A DNA stretch of 64,000 nucleotides from Candidatus Competibacter phosphatis (GCF_012939995.1 NZ_SPMZ01000011.1:1662-65661); one strand, 5' to 3'; counted from the first letter of the stretch, positions 8,697-21,402 are shown. Made by a program: numbers and translations. The notes: a model not told the origin generated them from the sequence alone.

Positions 8697-10922
8697 TCAT
8701 TTGGTTTCCAGGTTGAACACCCCGTCCCAGTCCACGGGGGGTGGCTCGGCGCGTAGCGTGGCCAACCGCTCCAGATACAGCGCATACAAACGGTGGTCCG
8801 GCTGTCGTTCGCGCAGCCGCTGGAACCCGGCCTCCGCCGGGTTCCAGTCCTGCCGCCGGTAGGCGCGCAACGCCTCCTCGTATTCGATCAGTTCCGCGTT
8901 TTGCTCCGCGTCTAAATCGCTCGCCAACCCCAGCGGCTCGAACATCACCACCGGCTGGGTCCGGCCCTTGACCCGAACCCGATCCAACTCGCGACAGGCG
9001 TATTCGGGAACCAGCTCGCGAGTGTATTCACTGATGACGATTTCCACGCCGTACTGTTTGGCGGCGCCCTCCAGGCGGGACGCCAGGTTGACCGCATCGC
9101 CCAGCACCGTGTAGGACACCCGGAATTCCGACCCCCATGTTGCCGACGCTCATCATCCCGCTGTTGACGCCGGTGCGGGCCCGCAGCGGCGGCCAGCCCC
9201 CGTGCGTGAAAAATCATCGTCCAGCGCCCGCAAGCCGCGCGCCATCGCCAGCGCCGCCGCCACCGCGTGCCGGGCATGTTCGGGATCGGCCAGCGGCGCG
9301 CCCCAGAATGCCATAATGGCATCGCCGATGTACTTGTCGATGGTGCCGCGATGCTCGTGGATGATGCGGGTCAGCGGCGTCAGATAGCACTGCATCAACT
9401 GGGTCAACTGGCGTGGTTCGAAGCGTTCGGAGAGGGTGGTGAAACCGGCGATGTCGCTGAACAGCACCGTCATCCGTCGGCTTTCTCCTTCCAGGGAATA
9501 GCGCTCGCCGCGCCGGCTCATTTCCGCGACGATCTCGTGCGGCACGTACTGGCCGAACAGGCGGGTGATCCACCGTTCCCGCCGCGACTCGATGAAAAAA
9601 CTGTAACTGGTGTGCAGCATGTACAGGACCAGCAGTAGTGCCAGCGGGGTGGCCAGCGGTGCCACCAGCGCGTGCGCCAACCAAAGATAGCCGTTGACGC
9701 CGAGCAACGCCCCCGCGACCGCCATGGTCAACAACAACGCCCACACCGGCGTCAACCAGCCGATTAGCGCGCCCAGCAGGCCGACGATTCCCAACTGCAC
9801 GATTTCCAGACCGGCCGAGTAAGCCGGTCGGCTCCTGAAATTGTGGTCCAGGATGCCGGCGATCAGGTTGGCGTTGACCTCGACACCGGGATAGACGTTC
9901 TGCACCGGCGTGGCACGAAGGTCCAGCAGACCGGCGGCCGTGGTCCCCACCAGCACGATCGCCCCTTCCAACAAGCGCGGGTCGGCGGTTCCCGCCAGGA
10001 CTTCGGCCGCCGATACATACGGAAAGCTGCCCTGGCGGCCGCGATAGGGCACCAGCACCGCGCCCAGATCGTCGACCGGCACGGTAAAACCGCCGAACCG
10101 CAGCGCTTCCAGACGCCGGCCGTGAGCGTCCGCGCCATAGCCGGCCGCCATGACCAGTTCCACGGGTGGATCGTCCATCAGTGCGCGGACCACGGCCAAC
10201 GCGATCTGCGGATAGAGATAATCGCGATAGCGAATCAGTAGCGGTACCCGGCGAAAAACCCCGTCCTGGTCCACCAGCGGGCTGTTGAAAAAACCACCGG
10301 AGCGGGCATTGTCCTGCAGCAATGGCAGATTGGCGCCGTAACCAACCGCTTCGACCAAAACGGTGTCGTTCGTCTCCAAATCCCGAATCGAGGCGATCGG
10401 GTTCGGTAGACGCCCAAACTGAATTTCGGCATCGGGCGACGTTCGGGTATTGAAAAAATAACCGAGCACCACCGGACGACCGGATAGAGCGGCGGCAAAG
10501 CGGCGATCCGGGTCCAGTTCGCGGCGCAGCCGCTCCAATTCGGTACGCCGCTGAGCGTCCTGGCCCAGTGGACCTCGAATGAGCGCCCTGAAAACCAGAT
10601 CGGTCGAGTCCGGCTCGGCGAACACTGCATCGAAACCGAGCACGGCCACCTGGTAGCGTTCGAACAGTTGCTCGACCAGCGTCGCCAATCGACCTCGCGG
10701 CCAGGGCCACTGGCCTTCCGCCCGCAAGCTGCGCTCGTCGATGTCCACGATCACGATGCGCGGGTCCACCGTGCCTGGCAGCGTCAGGTTCAGGCGCGCG
10801 TCGTACGCAATGTCTTCAAGTTGTTGCAGGAAGGAGAACGACCACCAACCACCGGCGTGCAACACGAACAAGCCGGTGACGGTGGCACTGAGGAGCAGCT
10901 TGACGACGTTGTGCACGATCAT
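8697..10922 (-). CDS. CHASE2-domain adenylate/guanylate cyclase, interrupted by three 1-base indels
   Basis: Class III cyclase with an extracytoplasmic sensor. The N-terminal TM (about 8-25) is followed by a CHASE2 domain (DPRIVIVDIDERSL, GFDAVFAEPD, FVLVGTTAAGL-like region), then three TM helices, then a cyclase catalytic domain (MTVLFSDIAGFTTLSER, IDKYIGDAIMAFWGAP, SYTVLGDAVNLASRLE). The frame breaks near 9209 and resumes in the original frame by 9119. Three homopolymers explain this: A5 at 9209-9213, C5 at 9197-9201 and C5 at 9132-9136, each one base too long. With these removed the segment reads RTGVNSGMMSVGNMGSEFR, the expected cyclase core. The gene lies 30 bases after the DUF2845 gene on the same strand. 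The second messenger cannot be decided from motifs alone. Confidence 0.82.
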
Positions 10923-10952
10923 GGGCCTTGGATCTTGCGCGGCGGCGGCGCG

Positions 10953-11330
10953 TCACTGCCGGGGGCCGTCGATAATCTGCGCCAGAGTATCGCCCTGGAA
11001 CACCAGGGTTTTGAGAAAGGTCCCCCGTCCCAGATTGTACTCCCACTTGTAGACCGGAATGAGCCGCCGTGTTTCAGTTTCGTAGCCGGGCAGGCGTGGA
11101 TAAGATTGTGGCGTCGTGGATGGATCGTAATACCCATCGTTGCGGCGGACCACCTGTTCGATGAAACCATCCTGCCAGGCTCGTCGCGGCTCGCCGCAAA
11201 GATCCAGCACACGCGACTGGGAATCGCCGTCGCTGACGATATAACTACCGCAGCGCATGCTGTCGGCGACCGCCGTGGCGGCGACCAAGATCAATGGGAA
11301 TATCATGACCACACGATTCAATCCACGCAT
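10953..11330 (-). CDS. DUF2845-family secreted protein
   Basis: Small exported protein of 125 residues. Signal peptide MRGLNRVVMIFPLILVAATA, then a mature region resembling DUF2845: MRCGSYIVSDGDSQSRVLDLCGEP, two conserved cysteines and WEYNLGRGTFLKTLVFQGD. The function of this family is not known; the fold is probably related to SmpA/BamE-like small beta proteins. The start at 11330 is chosen because GGAG lies 7 bases upstream and the signal peptide begins there. It precedes the CHASE2 cyclase by 30 bases and is probably cotranscribed with it. Confidence 0.75.
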   Translation of the reverse strand: MRGLNRVVMIFPLILVAATAVADSMRCGSYIVSDGDSQSRVLDLCGEPRRAWQDGFIEQVVRRNDGYYDPSTTPQSYPRLPGYETETRRLIPVYKWEYNLGRGTFLKTLVFQGDTLAQIIDGPRQ

Positions 11331-11733
11331 GAATTTTCTCCAGAAGAAAACCGATACCAAGCTGAAATGATTCACGCCATCGCCCGGCTGTCGCCCTCAC
11401 CCGGCTTCAGTCACTGAAGCTTGCCGTTTATTCTATAAGTTTGACACAACGCCTCTATTTCGACGGACGATTCTCTTTTGGCCAAGAACCCGCAGGGTTG
11501 TTTCATCGCCCCGAGGTCGGCCAAATTCATCGTTTCAGTGCTATTAGAATTATAATAGTTACAAAATAGCCTTTAATATCTTGGTCTTATTTATCCTATA
11601 TCCTATTTTCAACTCCTCGTTACTGGCGAAAACGCATGGATTTTGTGACTCTTTCCATCATCATGGGTCCGACTGGACCCGCAGGTGGCGGCGGCATGTC
11701 CGGCGGGCTGGCCCCTCCTTGAGAAAGACACGG

Positions 11734-12705
11734 ATGCCGCCACCTTCGCCCCCGCAACCCGTGTCGGCCCACTGTTCCGATGGCACCCTTGCGGGCGTAT
11801 CGAGCGCGCTGGGCTGCTTTACGCTCTGGGGATTGTTCCCCATTTATTTCAATCTATTGCGGCATGTTCCGGCCCTGGAGGTGCTGGCGCACCGGATCCT
11901 CGGCTCGGCGGTGTTACTGCTGGCGCTACTTCTGGCTCGAAGACAGGGATCGGCCTTGCTGGCCTCATTCCGCAACGGGCGTCACCTGCGCTTCTACTTG
12001 CTCACCACCCTGCTGATTTCCACCAACTGGCTGCTGTATATCTGGGCGGTGCAAACCGGCCGAATCCTGGAAGCCAGCCTCGGCTATTACATCAATCCAC
12101 TGGTCAACGTCGTACTGGGCGTGCTGTTCCTGCGCGAGCGGCTGAACTCGCGCCAATGGAGCGCGGTCGCCATCGCCGGCATCGGCGTACTGGCGATGGC
12201 GTTCGGCCATGGCGCGTTTCCCTGGATTTCCATGACTCTGGCGCTAAGCTTTGGAAGTTATGGGTTATTACGCAAGAAAGCGGGGCATGCCGCCATGTTG
12301 GGACTGTGCATGGAAACCATGTTGATGGCTCCCGTCGCCCTATTGTTTCTGACGGTCTTCGCGGCGCGCGGCATCGGCGCGCTGGGCATGCCGGGCGAGC
12401 ACACCGATTGGCTGCTGCTGGCCGCCGGCCCGATCACCGTCGCTCCCTTGCTGCTGTTTCTTCAGGCGACCCAACGCCTGCGCCTGTCCACCGTCGGCCT
12501 GATTCAATATCTGACGCCCACCCTGCAATTCCTGCTGGCGGTCGCGGTTTACCACGAGCCTTTCACCCGCATTCACTTCATGGTGTTCGGCTGCATCTGG
12601 CTGGCCTTGGCGATCTACAGCATCGACGCCTATTCCAGCCATCGCCCGAGCAGCCTCTGGCTCGTCCGTCGTGCCGTCGCCCCACGTCGGGATCCTCGTC
12701 CATGA
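11734..12705 (+). CDS. rarD: RarD-type EamA/DMT family permease
   Basis: Integral membrane protein of 323 residues with about ten hydrophobic helices. The sequence GCFTLWGLFPIYFNLL, then HRILGSAVLL, ISTNWLLYIWAV and LGYYINPLVNVVLGVLFLRE is characteristic of RarD in the drug/metabolite transporter superfamily. The substrate is not established for the family. The ATG at 11734 gives a hydrophilic N-terminus of about 20 residues before the first helix. Its end overlaps the start of the EAL-GGDEF gene by four bases (ATGA), so the two are translationally coupled. About 400 bases precede it without another convincing gene. Confidence 0.88.
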   Translation: MPPPSPPQPVSAHCSDGTLAGVSSALGCFTLWGLFPIYFNLLRHVPALEVLAHRILGSAVLLLALLLARRQGSALLASFRNGRHLRFYLLTTLLISTNWLLYIWAVQTGRILEASLGYYINPLVNVVLGVLFLRERLNSRQWSAVAIAGIGVLAMAFGHGAFPWISMTLALSFGSYGLLRKKAGHAAMLGLCMETMLMAPVALLFLTVFAARGIGALGMPGEHTDWLLLAAGPITVAPLLLFLQATQRLRLSTVGLIQYLTPTLQFLLAVAVYHEPFTRIHFMVFGCIWLALAIYSIDAYSSHRPSSLWLVRRAVAPRRDPRP

Positions 12706-15632
12706 AGCCATTTCACGGCAAAATCCAGTTCCGCGTGTTCTGGCTGCTGTTCCTGGCGATGGCGCTCTCCGCAGCGGGCCTGGCCATCCGACAATCCCCC
12801 CTGATTCTCGGCCTGAACCTGTTGCTGCTGGCCGTGCTGGCCGCCGCTCTGTTCCAATGGGTGAACCGGCCGCTACGGACGATCGTTCGCAGCCTGTGCC
12901 AGCGTGATCCGGCCGCGCTGGCACCCTTATGCGAGCAAGACACCGAATTCGGTCGGATCGCCCTGCTGATCCGGGATTCTTTCGATCAACAACGACAACT
13001 CAACGCGGAAATCCAGGAACGACGGCGGGCGGAACAGAAGTTGCGGCAGTATTCGCGCGCGCTCGAACAAAGCGCCAACGCCGTGATCATCACCGACCGC
13101 AACGGCGCCATCGAATACGTCAATCCGAAGTTCAGCGAAACCACCGGCTATTCCCAGGCCGAGGCCATCGGCGCCAACCCGCGCATTCTCAAATCTGGCC
13201 AAACCTCGCGTGAGCAGTACAAGCATTTGTGGCAAATCATCACCAACGGCGACGAATGGCACGGAGAATTTCACAATCGGCGCAAGGATGGCGCGCTGTA
13301 TTGGGAATCCGCCACCATCGCCCCGATCCGCGACGAGCAAGGCATCATCACCCACTTCGTCGCCATCAAGGAAGACATCACCCAGCGCAAGAAAACCGAG
13401 GCAGCGCTACATGCCAGCGAGCTGAAATACCGCAGCGTGTTCGCGACCGTCGGCGACGCCCTGTTCCTGGTGGACACTCAGGACGGACGCATCCTGTCGG
13501 TCAATCCGGCAGCCTGCAAACTGTACGGTTATACCCAAAAAGAATTTCTGAGCATGCGCGATACCGATCTATCCGTCGCCACCAAAGGCGATGTCAGGGA
13601 ATTGTCGCGCCTAACCTCCAAGCGCCTTACCGATCAACCCCACCGGCGCAAGGACGGTTCGGTTTTCCCCGCCGATTTGTTCGTCCGCCATTTCCTCTAT
13701 AAAGGACGCAAGATCACCGTTGCGGCCATCCGGGACATGACGCCGCAGAAGCTAGCGGAACACAGGATCCTTCGCCTGAGCCATTTCTACGCCGCCCTGA
13801 GTCGAACCAGCGCCGCCATCGTCCGCCATGCCGAACCGCAAGAGCTGTTTCAGCAGATCTGCCAAATCGTCATTGAGCTGGAACAGATGCAGGTGGTATG
13901 GATCGGTTTCGTCAACCCGGAAAACGATGGGTTCCAATTGGTGGCGCACGCCGGAATGGCACCCGACTATCCGCATTATCTGACTGACTTCCCCATCTCC
14001 AGCGAGCCCAGCCAACCGGCCAGTTGGAGTCCGGCCGGGCGAGCGCTGCGACAGGGGACTCCCGAGGTCGACAACGATTTCCACAACGATTTCCAAGACG
14101 ACTCCAACCCCTCCGCATGGCGGCGGACAATCCAGGCCTTGGGCATTCGCTCGGGGGCTGCTTTTCCGCTGCGGCGCGGCGGCCAGACGGTCGGCTGCCT
14201 GTGCGCTTACGCGGCCGAGCGCGATTTCTTCGACGCCGACATCACCGGCCTGCTGGCCAGCCTGGCCGGAGAGCTGTCCTTCGCGCTGGATCTGTTCGAC
14301 CACGAATCGCAGCGCAAGGTCGCCACCGAGCGCATCCAGCACCTGGCCACTCACGATCCGCTGACCGGACTGCCCAATCGTACCCTGCTGATCGACCGCC
14401 TCAGTCAGGCCATTCACGGCGCTCACCGCCGGCAGGGTTACGTCGGCATCCTGTTCCTGGACCTCGACCGTTTCAAGACCATCAACGACTCGCTGGGCCA
14501 CGGTACCGGCGACCAGTTGCTGCAAGCGGTCACCGAGCGATTGCGCGCCTGCATCCGGCAAGGGGATACCCTGGCCCGGCAGGGCGGCGATGAATTCATC
14601 CTGGTGCTGCCGGAGATCTCTGAACCGGCCATCGCCGGTCGAGTCGCCGAACACCTGCTGCAAGCATTGCGCGCGCCGTTCGCCGTGCAAGAGCATCTGC
14701 TGCACGTCAACGCCAGCATCGGCATCAGCATCTATCCGGTGGATGCCGCCGACCCGCCGACCCTGATCCGTTTCGCCGACAACGCCATGTATCAGGCCAA
14801 GGAAGCCGGCCGGGCCGGCTATGTCTTTTTCACCTCCGAACTCAACGTCCAGGTGTCGGAACTGTTCACGCTGGGCAACGATCTGAGGCGTGCCCTGGAA
14901 CGAGAGGAGTTCGTGCTGCACTACCAGCCGCAGATCGATCTCAACACCCGGCAACTGATTGGCGCGGAGGCGCTGATCCGCTGGCAACACCCCAAACGCG
15001 GTCTGATACCGCCGATCACCTTCATTCCGATCGCCGAGGAAACCGGATTGATCAATGCGATCGGCGAATGGACCCTGCGGACCGCTTGCGTGCAAAACCG
15101 CCGCTGGCAAACCGCCGGATTGCCGACCATGCCGGTCGCCGTCAACCTGTCCGCCAAACAATGGCTGCAACCGCATTTGGAAAATCAGGTGATCGATGCC
15201 CTCCAAGCCGCTGGTCTGGCACCCCGGTGGCTGGAACTGGAGATTACCGAAAGCCTGCTGATGCGCGACACCGAAAAGATGATCGAAACCATGCACCGGC
15301 TCCAGGTAAGCGGAGTGCAGTTCGCCGTGGACGATTTCGGCATCGGTTATTCCAGTCTGAGCTATCTCAAGCGCTTTCCGGTCAACCGGCTCAAGATCGA
15401 TCAGTCCTTCGTCCGGGACATTCCCGTCGATCCCGACGACACCGCCATCGCCACCGCCATCATTCAGATGGGCAAAAGCCTGCGCTTGAACGTGGTGGCC
15501 GAAGGCGTCGAGGGCGCCGAGCAATTGAACTTTCTGCGCGAGCGCGGCTGCGACGCCGCGCAGGGTTACTATTTCAGCAAACCGTTACCCGCCGAAGCGT
15601 TCGCCCAATATTACAAGCGCTTGTCGGGGTGA
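12702..15632 (+). CDS. PAS-PAS-GAF-GGDEF-EAL cyclic-di-GMP signalling protein
   Basis: Protein of 976 residues. Two N-terminal hydrophobic helices (about 10-55) are followed by a PAS domain with PAC (about 110-235, ITDRNGAIEYVNPKFSETTG), a second PAS (about 245-350), a GAF-like domain (about 360-545), a GGDEF domain with intact GGDEF near 628, and an EAL domain with EAL near 756, plus LEITESLLMRD and DDFGIGYSSLSYLKRFP. Both catalytic signatures are complete, so diguanylate cyclase and c-di-GMP phosphodiesterase activity are both possible. The start overlaps the rarD stop codon by four bases. Confidence 0.92.
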   Translation: MKPFHGKIQFRVFWLLFLAMALSAAGLAIRQSPLILGLNLLLLAVLAAALFQWVNRPLRTIVRSLCQRDPAALAPLCEQDTEFGRIALLIRDSFDQQRQLNAEIQERRRAEQKLRQYSRALEQSANAVIITDRNGAIEYVNPKFSETTGYSQAEAIGANPRILKSGQTSREQYKHLWQIITNGDEWHGEFHNRRKDGALYWESATIAPIRDEQGIITHFVAIKEDITQRKKTEAALHASELKYRSVFATVGDALFLVDTQDGRILSVNPAACKLYGYTQKEFLSMRDTDLSVATKGDVRELSRLTSKRLTDQPHRRKDGSVFPADLFVRHFLYKGRKITVAAIRDMTPQKLAEHRILRLSHFYAALSRTSAAIVRHAEPQELFQQICQIVIELEQMQVVWIGFVNPENDGFQLVAHAGMAPDYPHYLTDFPISSEPSQPASWSPAGRALRQGTPEVDNDFHNDFQDDSNPSAWRRTIQALGIRSGAAFPLRRGGQTVGCLCAYAAERDFFDADITGLLASLAGELSFALDLFDHESQRKVATERIQHLATHDPLTGLPNRTLLIDRLSQAIHGAHRRQGYVGILFLDLDRFKTINDSLGHGTGDQLLQAVTERLRACIRQGDTLARQGGDEFILVLPEISEPAIAGRVAEHLLQALRAPFAVQEHLLHVNASIGISIYPVDAADPPTLIRFADNAMYQAKEAGRAGYVFFTSELNVQVSELFTLGNDLRRALEREEFVLHYQPQIDLNTRQLIGAEALIRWQHPKRGLIPPITFIPIAEETGLINAIGEWTLRTACVQNRRWQTAGLPTMPVAVNLSAKQWLQPHLENQVIDALQAAGLAPRWLELEITESLLMRDTEKMIETMHRLQVSGVQFAVDDFGIGYSSLSYLKRFPVNRLKIDQSFVRDIPVDPDDTAIATAIIQMGKSLRLNVVAEGVEGAEQLNFLRERGCDAAQGYYFSKPLPAEAFAQYYKRLSG

Positions 15633-15738
15633 TCCGGCGCCGGTTTTCCCCCGCCGAACCTCATTTCGCCGGTTTCCGCCCGGCACCTCACGGCCACTCG
15701 CTCGCCCATCCCACCGTTGGTTGAGACCACGACCCGGG

Positions 15739-16200
15739 CTAGGACTCCTCCATCGCCTCGGCGAAGCGGACACGAATGCGCTCCACTCGCTCGCGATTCA
15801 CACCGAAGTCGTAATAGCCGATCCGCGCGGCCGAGCGCACCTGAATGAAGCCCGGCGAGTCGAACAGGAATTCCACGTCGTCCACGAAACCGAAGACCGC
15901 CGAACGAAACTGGGCATGGATGTAGCTTTCATCGGCCTGGACGATTTCGGCTCGATCCATGCCGTCGAGCACCGCCAACAGTTGGGCGCGCGCCCGCGCT
16001 CGCTCACCTTGGTAACGCAAGGGGTGAACCCATCGATTCTCGTCCGCCGCCTGCGACGACACGCAGTTGGGTGAATCGGGACATGGCGCCAACTGGCCTT
16101 GGTTCACACCTAAACTCATGGGTGATGGCCCTTCCGAACAGCCGCCGGCAATCAGGATCGCGATGGCCGCCAATCCGCCTCGCCATTGTTTCATTCGCAT
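15739..16200 (-). CDS. DUF1499-family lipoprotein
   Basis: Probable outer-membrane or periplasmic lipoprotein of 153 residues. The N-terminus has a lipobox ending IAGGC. The mature part is DUF1499: CPDSPNCVSSQA, HPLRY, then FVDDVEFLFDSPGFIQVRSAARIGYYDFGVN with RVERIR near the end. The function is unknown for this family. The start at 16200 is chosen because GAGGAA lies about 8 bases upstream. It points toward the EAL gene and is divergent from the AIM24 gene. Confidence 0.85.
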   Translation of the reverse strand: MRMKQWRGGLAAIAILIAGGCSEGPSPMSLGVNQGQLAPCPDSPNCVSSQAADENRWVHPLRYQGERARARAQLLAVLDGMDRAEIVQADESYIHAQFRSAVFGFVDDVEFLFDSPGFIQVRSAARIGYYDFGVNRERVERIRVRFAEAMEES

Positions 16201-16343
16201 GAGTGATTCCTCGTTGGATCGTTCCACATATTGACCGCGCCGAAAGGCGAACGCCCACTTTCTTTGGTGGGTTCGTTGTCTGGGGAAACCGGTTCAGCTA
16301 TTTTTAATCGCTAAGTCCTTACCGAAATTCGCCGCACAACGCC

Positions 16344-17069
16344 ATGACCGCACCGTCGTCAGACCTGCAAACGATCGAAGATCTCACCTTCCGGGTGCTC
16401 TATCGGGGCGCCTTCGCCCTGCTGGAGGTCCATCTCCGACTGGGCCAGACCCTCAAGGCTCAGTCCGACGCCATGGTGGCCATGGACCCCACCATCGACG
16501 TGGAAGGCAAAATGGAAGGCGGCCTGCTCGGCGGGGTCGGACGCATGTTCAGCGGAGAAAGCCTGTTCTTTCAAACGCTGAGAGCATCCCGGGGCGCCGG
16601 CGTGGCTCATCTCGCGCCGGCCCAACCGGGCGACCTGTTGCCGATTCACCTCAATGGCCAGCAAACCTACATCCTGCAAAAGGACGGCTTCCTGGCGGCC
16701 AGCGACGGTGTCAGCATCTCCACCACCGCTCAGAACCTCACCCGAGGGCTTTTTGGCGGCGAGGGTTTCTTCGTGCTCAAGGCCAGCGGCCGGGGCATGC
16801 TGTTCGCCGAAAGCTACGGCGCCATCCACGAGCTCGACGTGCCCGCCGGCCAGGAAATGATCGTCGACAACGGCCATCTGGTCGCCTGGCCTGAATCGAT
16901 CGGCTACACGATCGAAAAGGCCAGCTCGGGCTGGATTTCCAGCTTCACTTCCGGCGAAGGTATCGTGTGCCGCTTCAGGGGACCCGGTAAAATTTACATC
17001 CAAAGCCGCAATCCGGCCGCTTTTGGCGCGTGGGTGCGCCCGCTGCTCCCGTCCAACCGCCGGGGTTGA
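16344..17069 (+). CDS. AIM24/TIGR00266 family protein
   Basis: Cytoplasmic beta-rich protein of 241 residues. Motifs of the TIGR00266/AIM24 group: SDAMVAMDPTIDVEGKMEGG, FSGESLFFQTLRA, ILQKDGFLAASDGVSI, FGGEGFFVLKASGRG and YGAIHELDVPAGQEMIVDNG. In bacteria such proteins occur near TerD-like stress genes; the biochemical role is unknown. The next gene begins five bases after its stop codon and contains a second copy of this domain, so the pair probably arose by duplication. Confidence 0.88.
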   Translation: MTAPSSDLQTIEDLTFRVLYRGAFALLEVHLRLGQTLKAQSDAMVAMDPTIDVEGKMEGGLLGGVGRMFSGESLFFQTLRASRGAGVAHLAPAQPGDLLPIHLNGQQTYILQKDGFLAASDGVSISTTAQNLTRGLFGGEGFFVLKASGRGMLFAESYGAIHELDVPAGQEMIVDNGHLVAWPESIGYTIEKASSGWISSFTSGEGIVCRFRGPGKIYIQSRNPAAFGAWVRPLLPSNRRG

Positions 17070-17073
17070 ACGA

Positions 17074-18411
17074 ATGGCGAAATCACTCCAACCGGGCGCC
17101 AATCTACCCCTGCCCAGCGGCGCGGAACTTCGGATCGGCATCGCTTGGGAACCCGAACGCCCCGGTGGCCACGAGGCCGACGCCAGCGCTTTTCTCCTGC
17201 GCAAGGGGGATCAAGTCGGTGGGGACGCAGACTTCGTGTTCTACAACAATCCATGTTCGGCCTGCGGTTCCCTGACGCTGAACCAGGGTGTCGGACCGGA
17301 GCGCCAGGCATTTCACATCCGACTCGGTGACCTGCCCGTCGATGTCGCCAAAATAGCCATCTGTCTGACGCTGCACGGTCGGGGCTCTTTTGCCCAGGCC
17401 CGTCGGATCGATCTCCGAATCTTCGATGCGGCGCGGACCGAGCTGATGAGTTTCAGCCCACCCACCACCAGCATGACCGAGGCGGCGTTGATCCTCGGCG
17501 AAATCTATCGGCGTAACGACCAATGGAAATTTCGCGCCGTGGGCCAAGGCTTCACTGGCGGCCTGGGGCCTTTGGCCACCCACTTCGGGGTGGATATCCG
17601 CGAGGAAACGCCCACCGCTCCACCACCGCCGGTACCGCGCGCCACCGCGAAAGTCCCACCGGTATCCATCGGCAAGGCACCCGCGACCGGGGTGTTACCC
17701 ACCGCCAGCATCATCCGCCACTCCGCCGCCGCCGATCTCGATTACGAGATTCTGTACCCCGGCGCCTACACGCTGGCCCGCGTCGATCTGCCACGCGGTC
17801 GCCACTTGAAAGCCCAGTCCGACGCCATGGTGGCCATGGCGCCGACCATCGACGTCGAGGGCAAGATGGAGGGCGGATTGCTAGCCGGTCTCGGCCGGCT
17901 GATGAGCGGCGAAAGCTTCTTCCTGCAAACCTTGACGGCGGCGCGCGGGCCGGGCTCGGTATTCTTCGCCCCGGCTTCGCCCAGCGAGGTGGTGGCGCTG
18001 GACCTGCAACCCGGCGATGGGTACGTGATTCAAAAGGACGGCTTTCTGGCGTGCAGCGAAGAGGTTCAGGTCAGCACCCAGGTGCAGAACATCGCGCGGG
18101 GGCTGTTCAGTCAGGAAGGCTTTTTCATTCTCAAGGCCGAAGGTCGCGGGCTGGTGTTTCTGGAATCCTACGGCGCGATCCATGAATTCGACCTCCAGCC
18201 GGGCCAGCAAAAGATCGTCGATAACGGCCACCTCGTCGCCTGGTCTCAGTCCATGCGCTACGAACTGGAGATGGGCAATCCCGGCTTCATCGCCGCCTTC
18301 ACCTCCGGCGAGAAGATCGTCTGCCGATTCTTCGGTCCCGGCCGGCTGCTGGTTCAGACCCGGCAGCCCCGGCAGTTCGGCCTGTGGATTTCCCGCTTCC
18401 TGCCGGGATGA
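17074..18411 (+). CDS. TerD-AIM24 fusion protein
   Basis: Protein of 445 residues with two recognisable domains. Residues about 1-180 resemble TerD: LQPGANLPLPSG, DASAFLLRKGDQVGGDADFV, FYNNPCSACGSL, and ELMSFSPPTTSMTEAALILG, with EIYRRNDQWKFRAVGQGF. A Pro-rich linker follows (about 190-220). Residues about 225-445 repeat the AIM24 domain of the preceding gene (SDAMVAMAPTIDVEGKMEGG, MSGESFFLQTL, VDNGHLVAW). TerD proteins bind calcium and belong to tellurite/stress modules; the DDxxG loops look degenerate here, with LNQGV replacing the usual acidic stretch. No terA/B/C genes are visible. It is cotranscribed with the AIM24 gene. Confidence 0.85.
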   Translation: MAKSLQPGANLPLPSGAELRIGIAWEPERPGGHEADASAFLLRKGDQVGGDADFVFYNNPCSACGSLTLNQGVGPERQAFHIRLGDLPVDVAKIAICLTLHGRGSFAQARRIDLRIFDAARTELMSFSPPTTSMTEAALILGEIYRRNDQWKFRAVGQGFTGGLGPLATHFGVDIREETPTAPPPPVPRATAKVPPVSIGKAPATGVLPTASIIRHSAAADLDYEILYPGAYTLARVDLPRGRHLKAQSDAMVAMAPTIDVEGKMEGGLLAGLGRLMSGESFFLQTLTAARGPGSVFFAPASPSEVVALDLQPGDGYVIQKDGFLACSEEVQVSTQVQNIARGLFSQEGFFILKAEGRGLVFLESYGAIHEFDLQPGQQKIVDNGHLVAWSQSMRYELEMGNPGFIAAFTSGEKIVCRFFGPGRLLVQTRQPRQFGLWISRFLPG

Positions 18412-18439
18412 GGCCGCCGCGTCGAAATCGTCCCGCCCG

Positions 18440-20976
<2,537 letters not shown>

Positions 20977-20980
20977 GATT

Positions 20981-21328
20981 TCAGCTCTCGATCGATGCCG
21001 CCGAGGCGGTCGCTTGGAGACCACTGATGCCGCTGATGCTCAGCTCCGTGAAGGACTGGCGGTGGCCCTGGGTCTTGCGGTAGTGCTTGCGGCGGCGGAA
21101 CTTGACGATTCGGACCTTGGGACCGCGCCCCTGGGATTTGACGGTGGCCGTCACCCGGGCACCCTCGACATAGGGTGCGCCGACCGCGATCTGGTCGCCG
21201 TCGGCAATCATCAATACCGTATCGAATTCCACGGAGGCGCCTTCCTCGATTTCGAGTTTTTCGACCTTGAGAGTCTGGCCCTCGGCCACCCGGTATTGTT
21301 TGCCTCCGGTTTTAATGACTGCGTACAT
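20981..21328 (-). CDS. rplU: 50S ribosomal protein L21
   Basis: Large-subunit ribosomal protein, N-terminus [14 protein letters not shown] and [17 protein letters not shown]. At 115 residues it is slightly longer than the usual 103, because of a Ser/Ala-rich C-terminal tail ([18 protein letters not shown]). It is the first gene of the rplU-rpmA-obgE-proB unit, with a good sigma-70 promoter upstream. Confidence 0.97.
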   Translation of the reverse strand: MYAVIKTGGKQYRVAEGQTLKVEKLEIEEGASVEFDTVLMIADGDQIAVGAPYVEGARVTATVKSQGRGPKVRIVKFRRRKHYRKTQGHRQSFTELSISGISGLQATASAASIES

Positions 21329-21373
21329 AGCGAAATCTCCAGACGGCTCATCCGTCCCGACTAAAGGGGCGTA

Positions 21374-21402
21374 ATTCTAGCGATACCCCCTGGCAAGGTC
21401 AA
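21374..21402 (-). promoter_or_regulatory. Sigma-70 promoter of rplU
   Basis: Minus strand: -35 TTGACC (21397-21402), 17-base spacer, -10 TAGAAT (21374-21379). It lies 46 bases before the rplU start codon and faces away from ispB. Confidence 0.75.
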
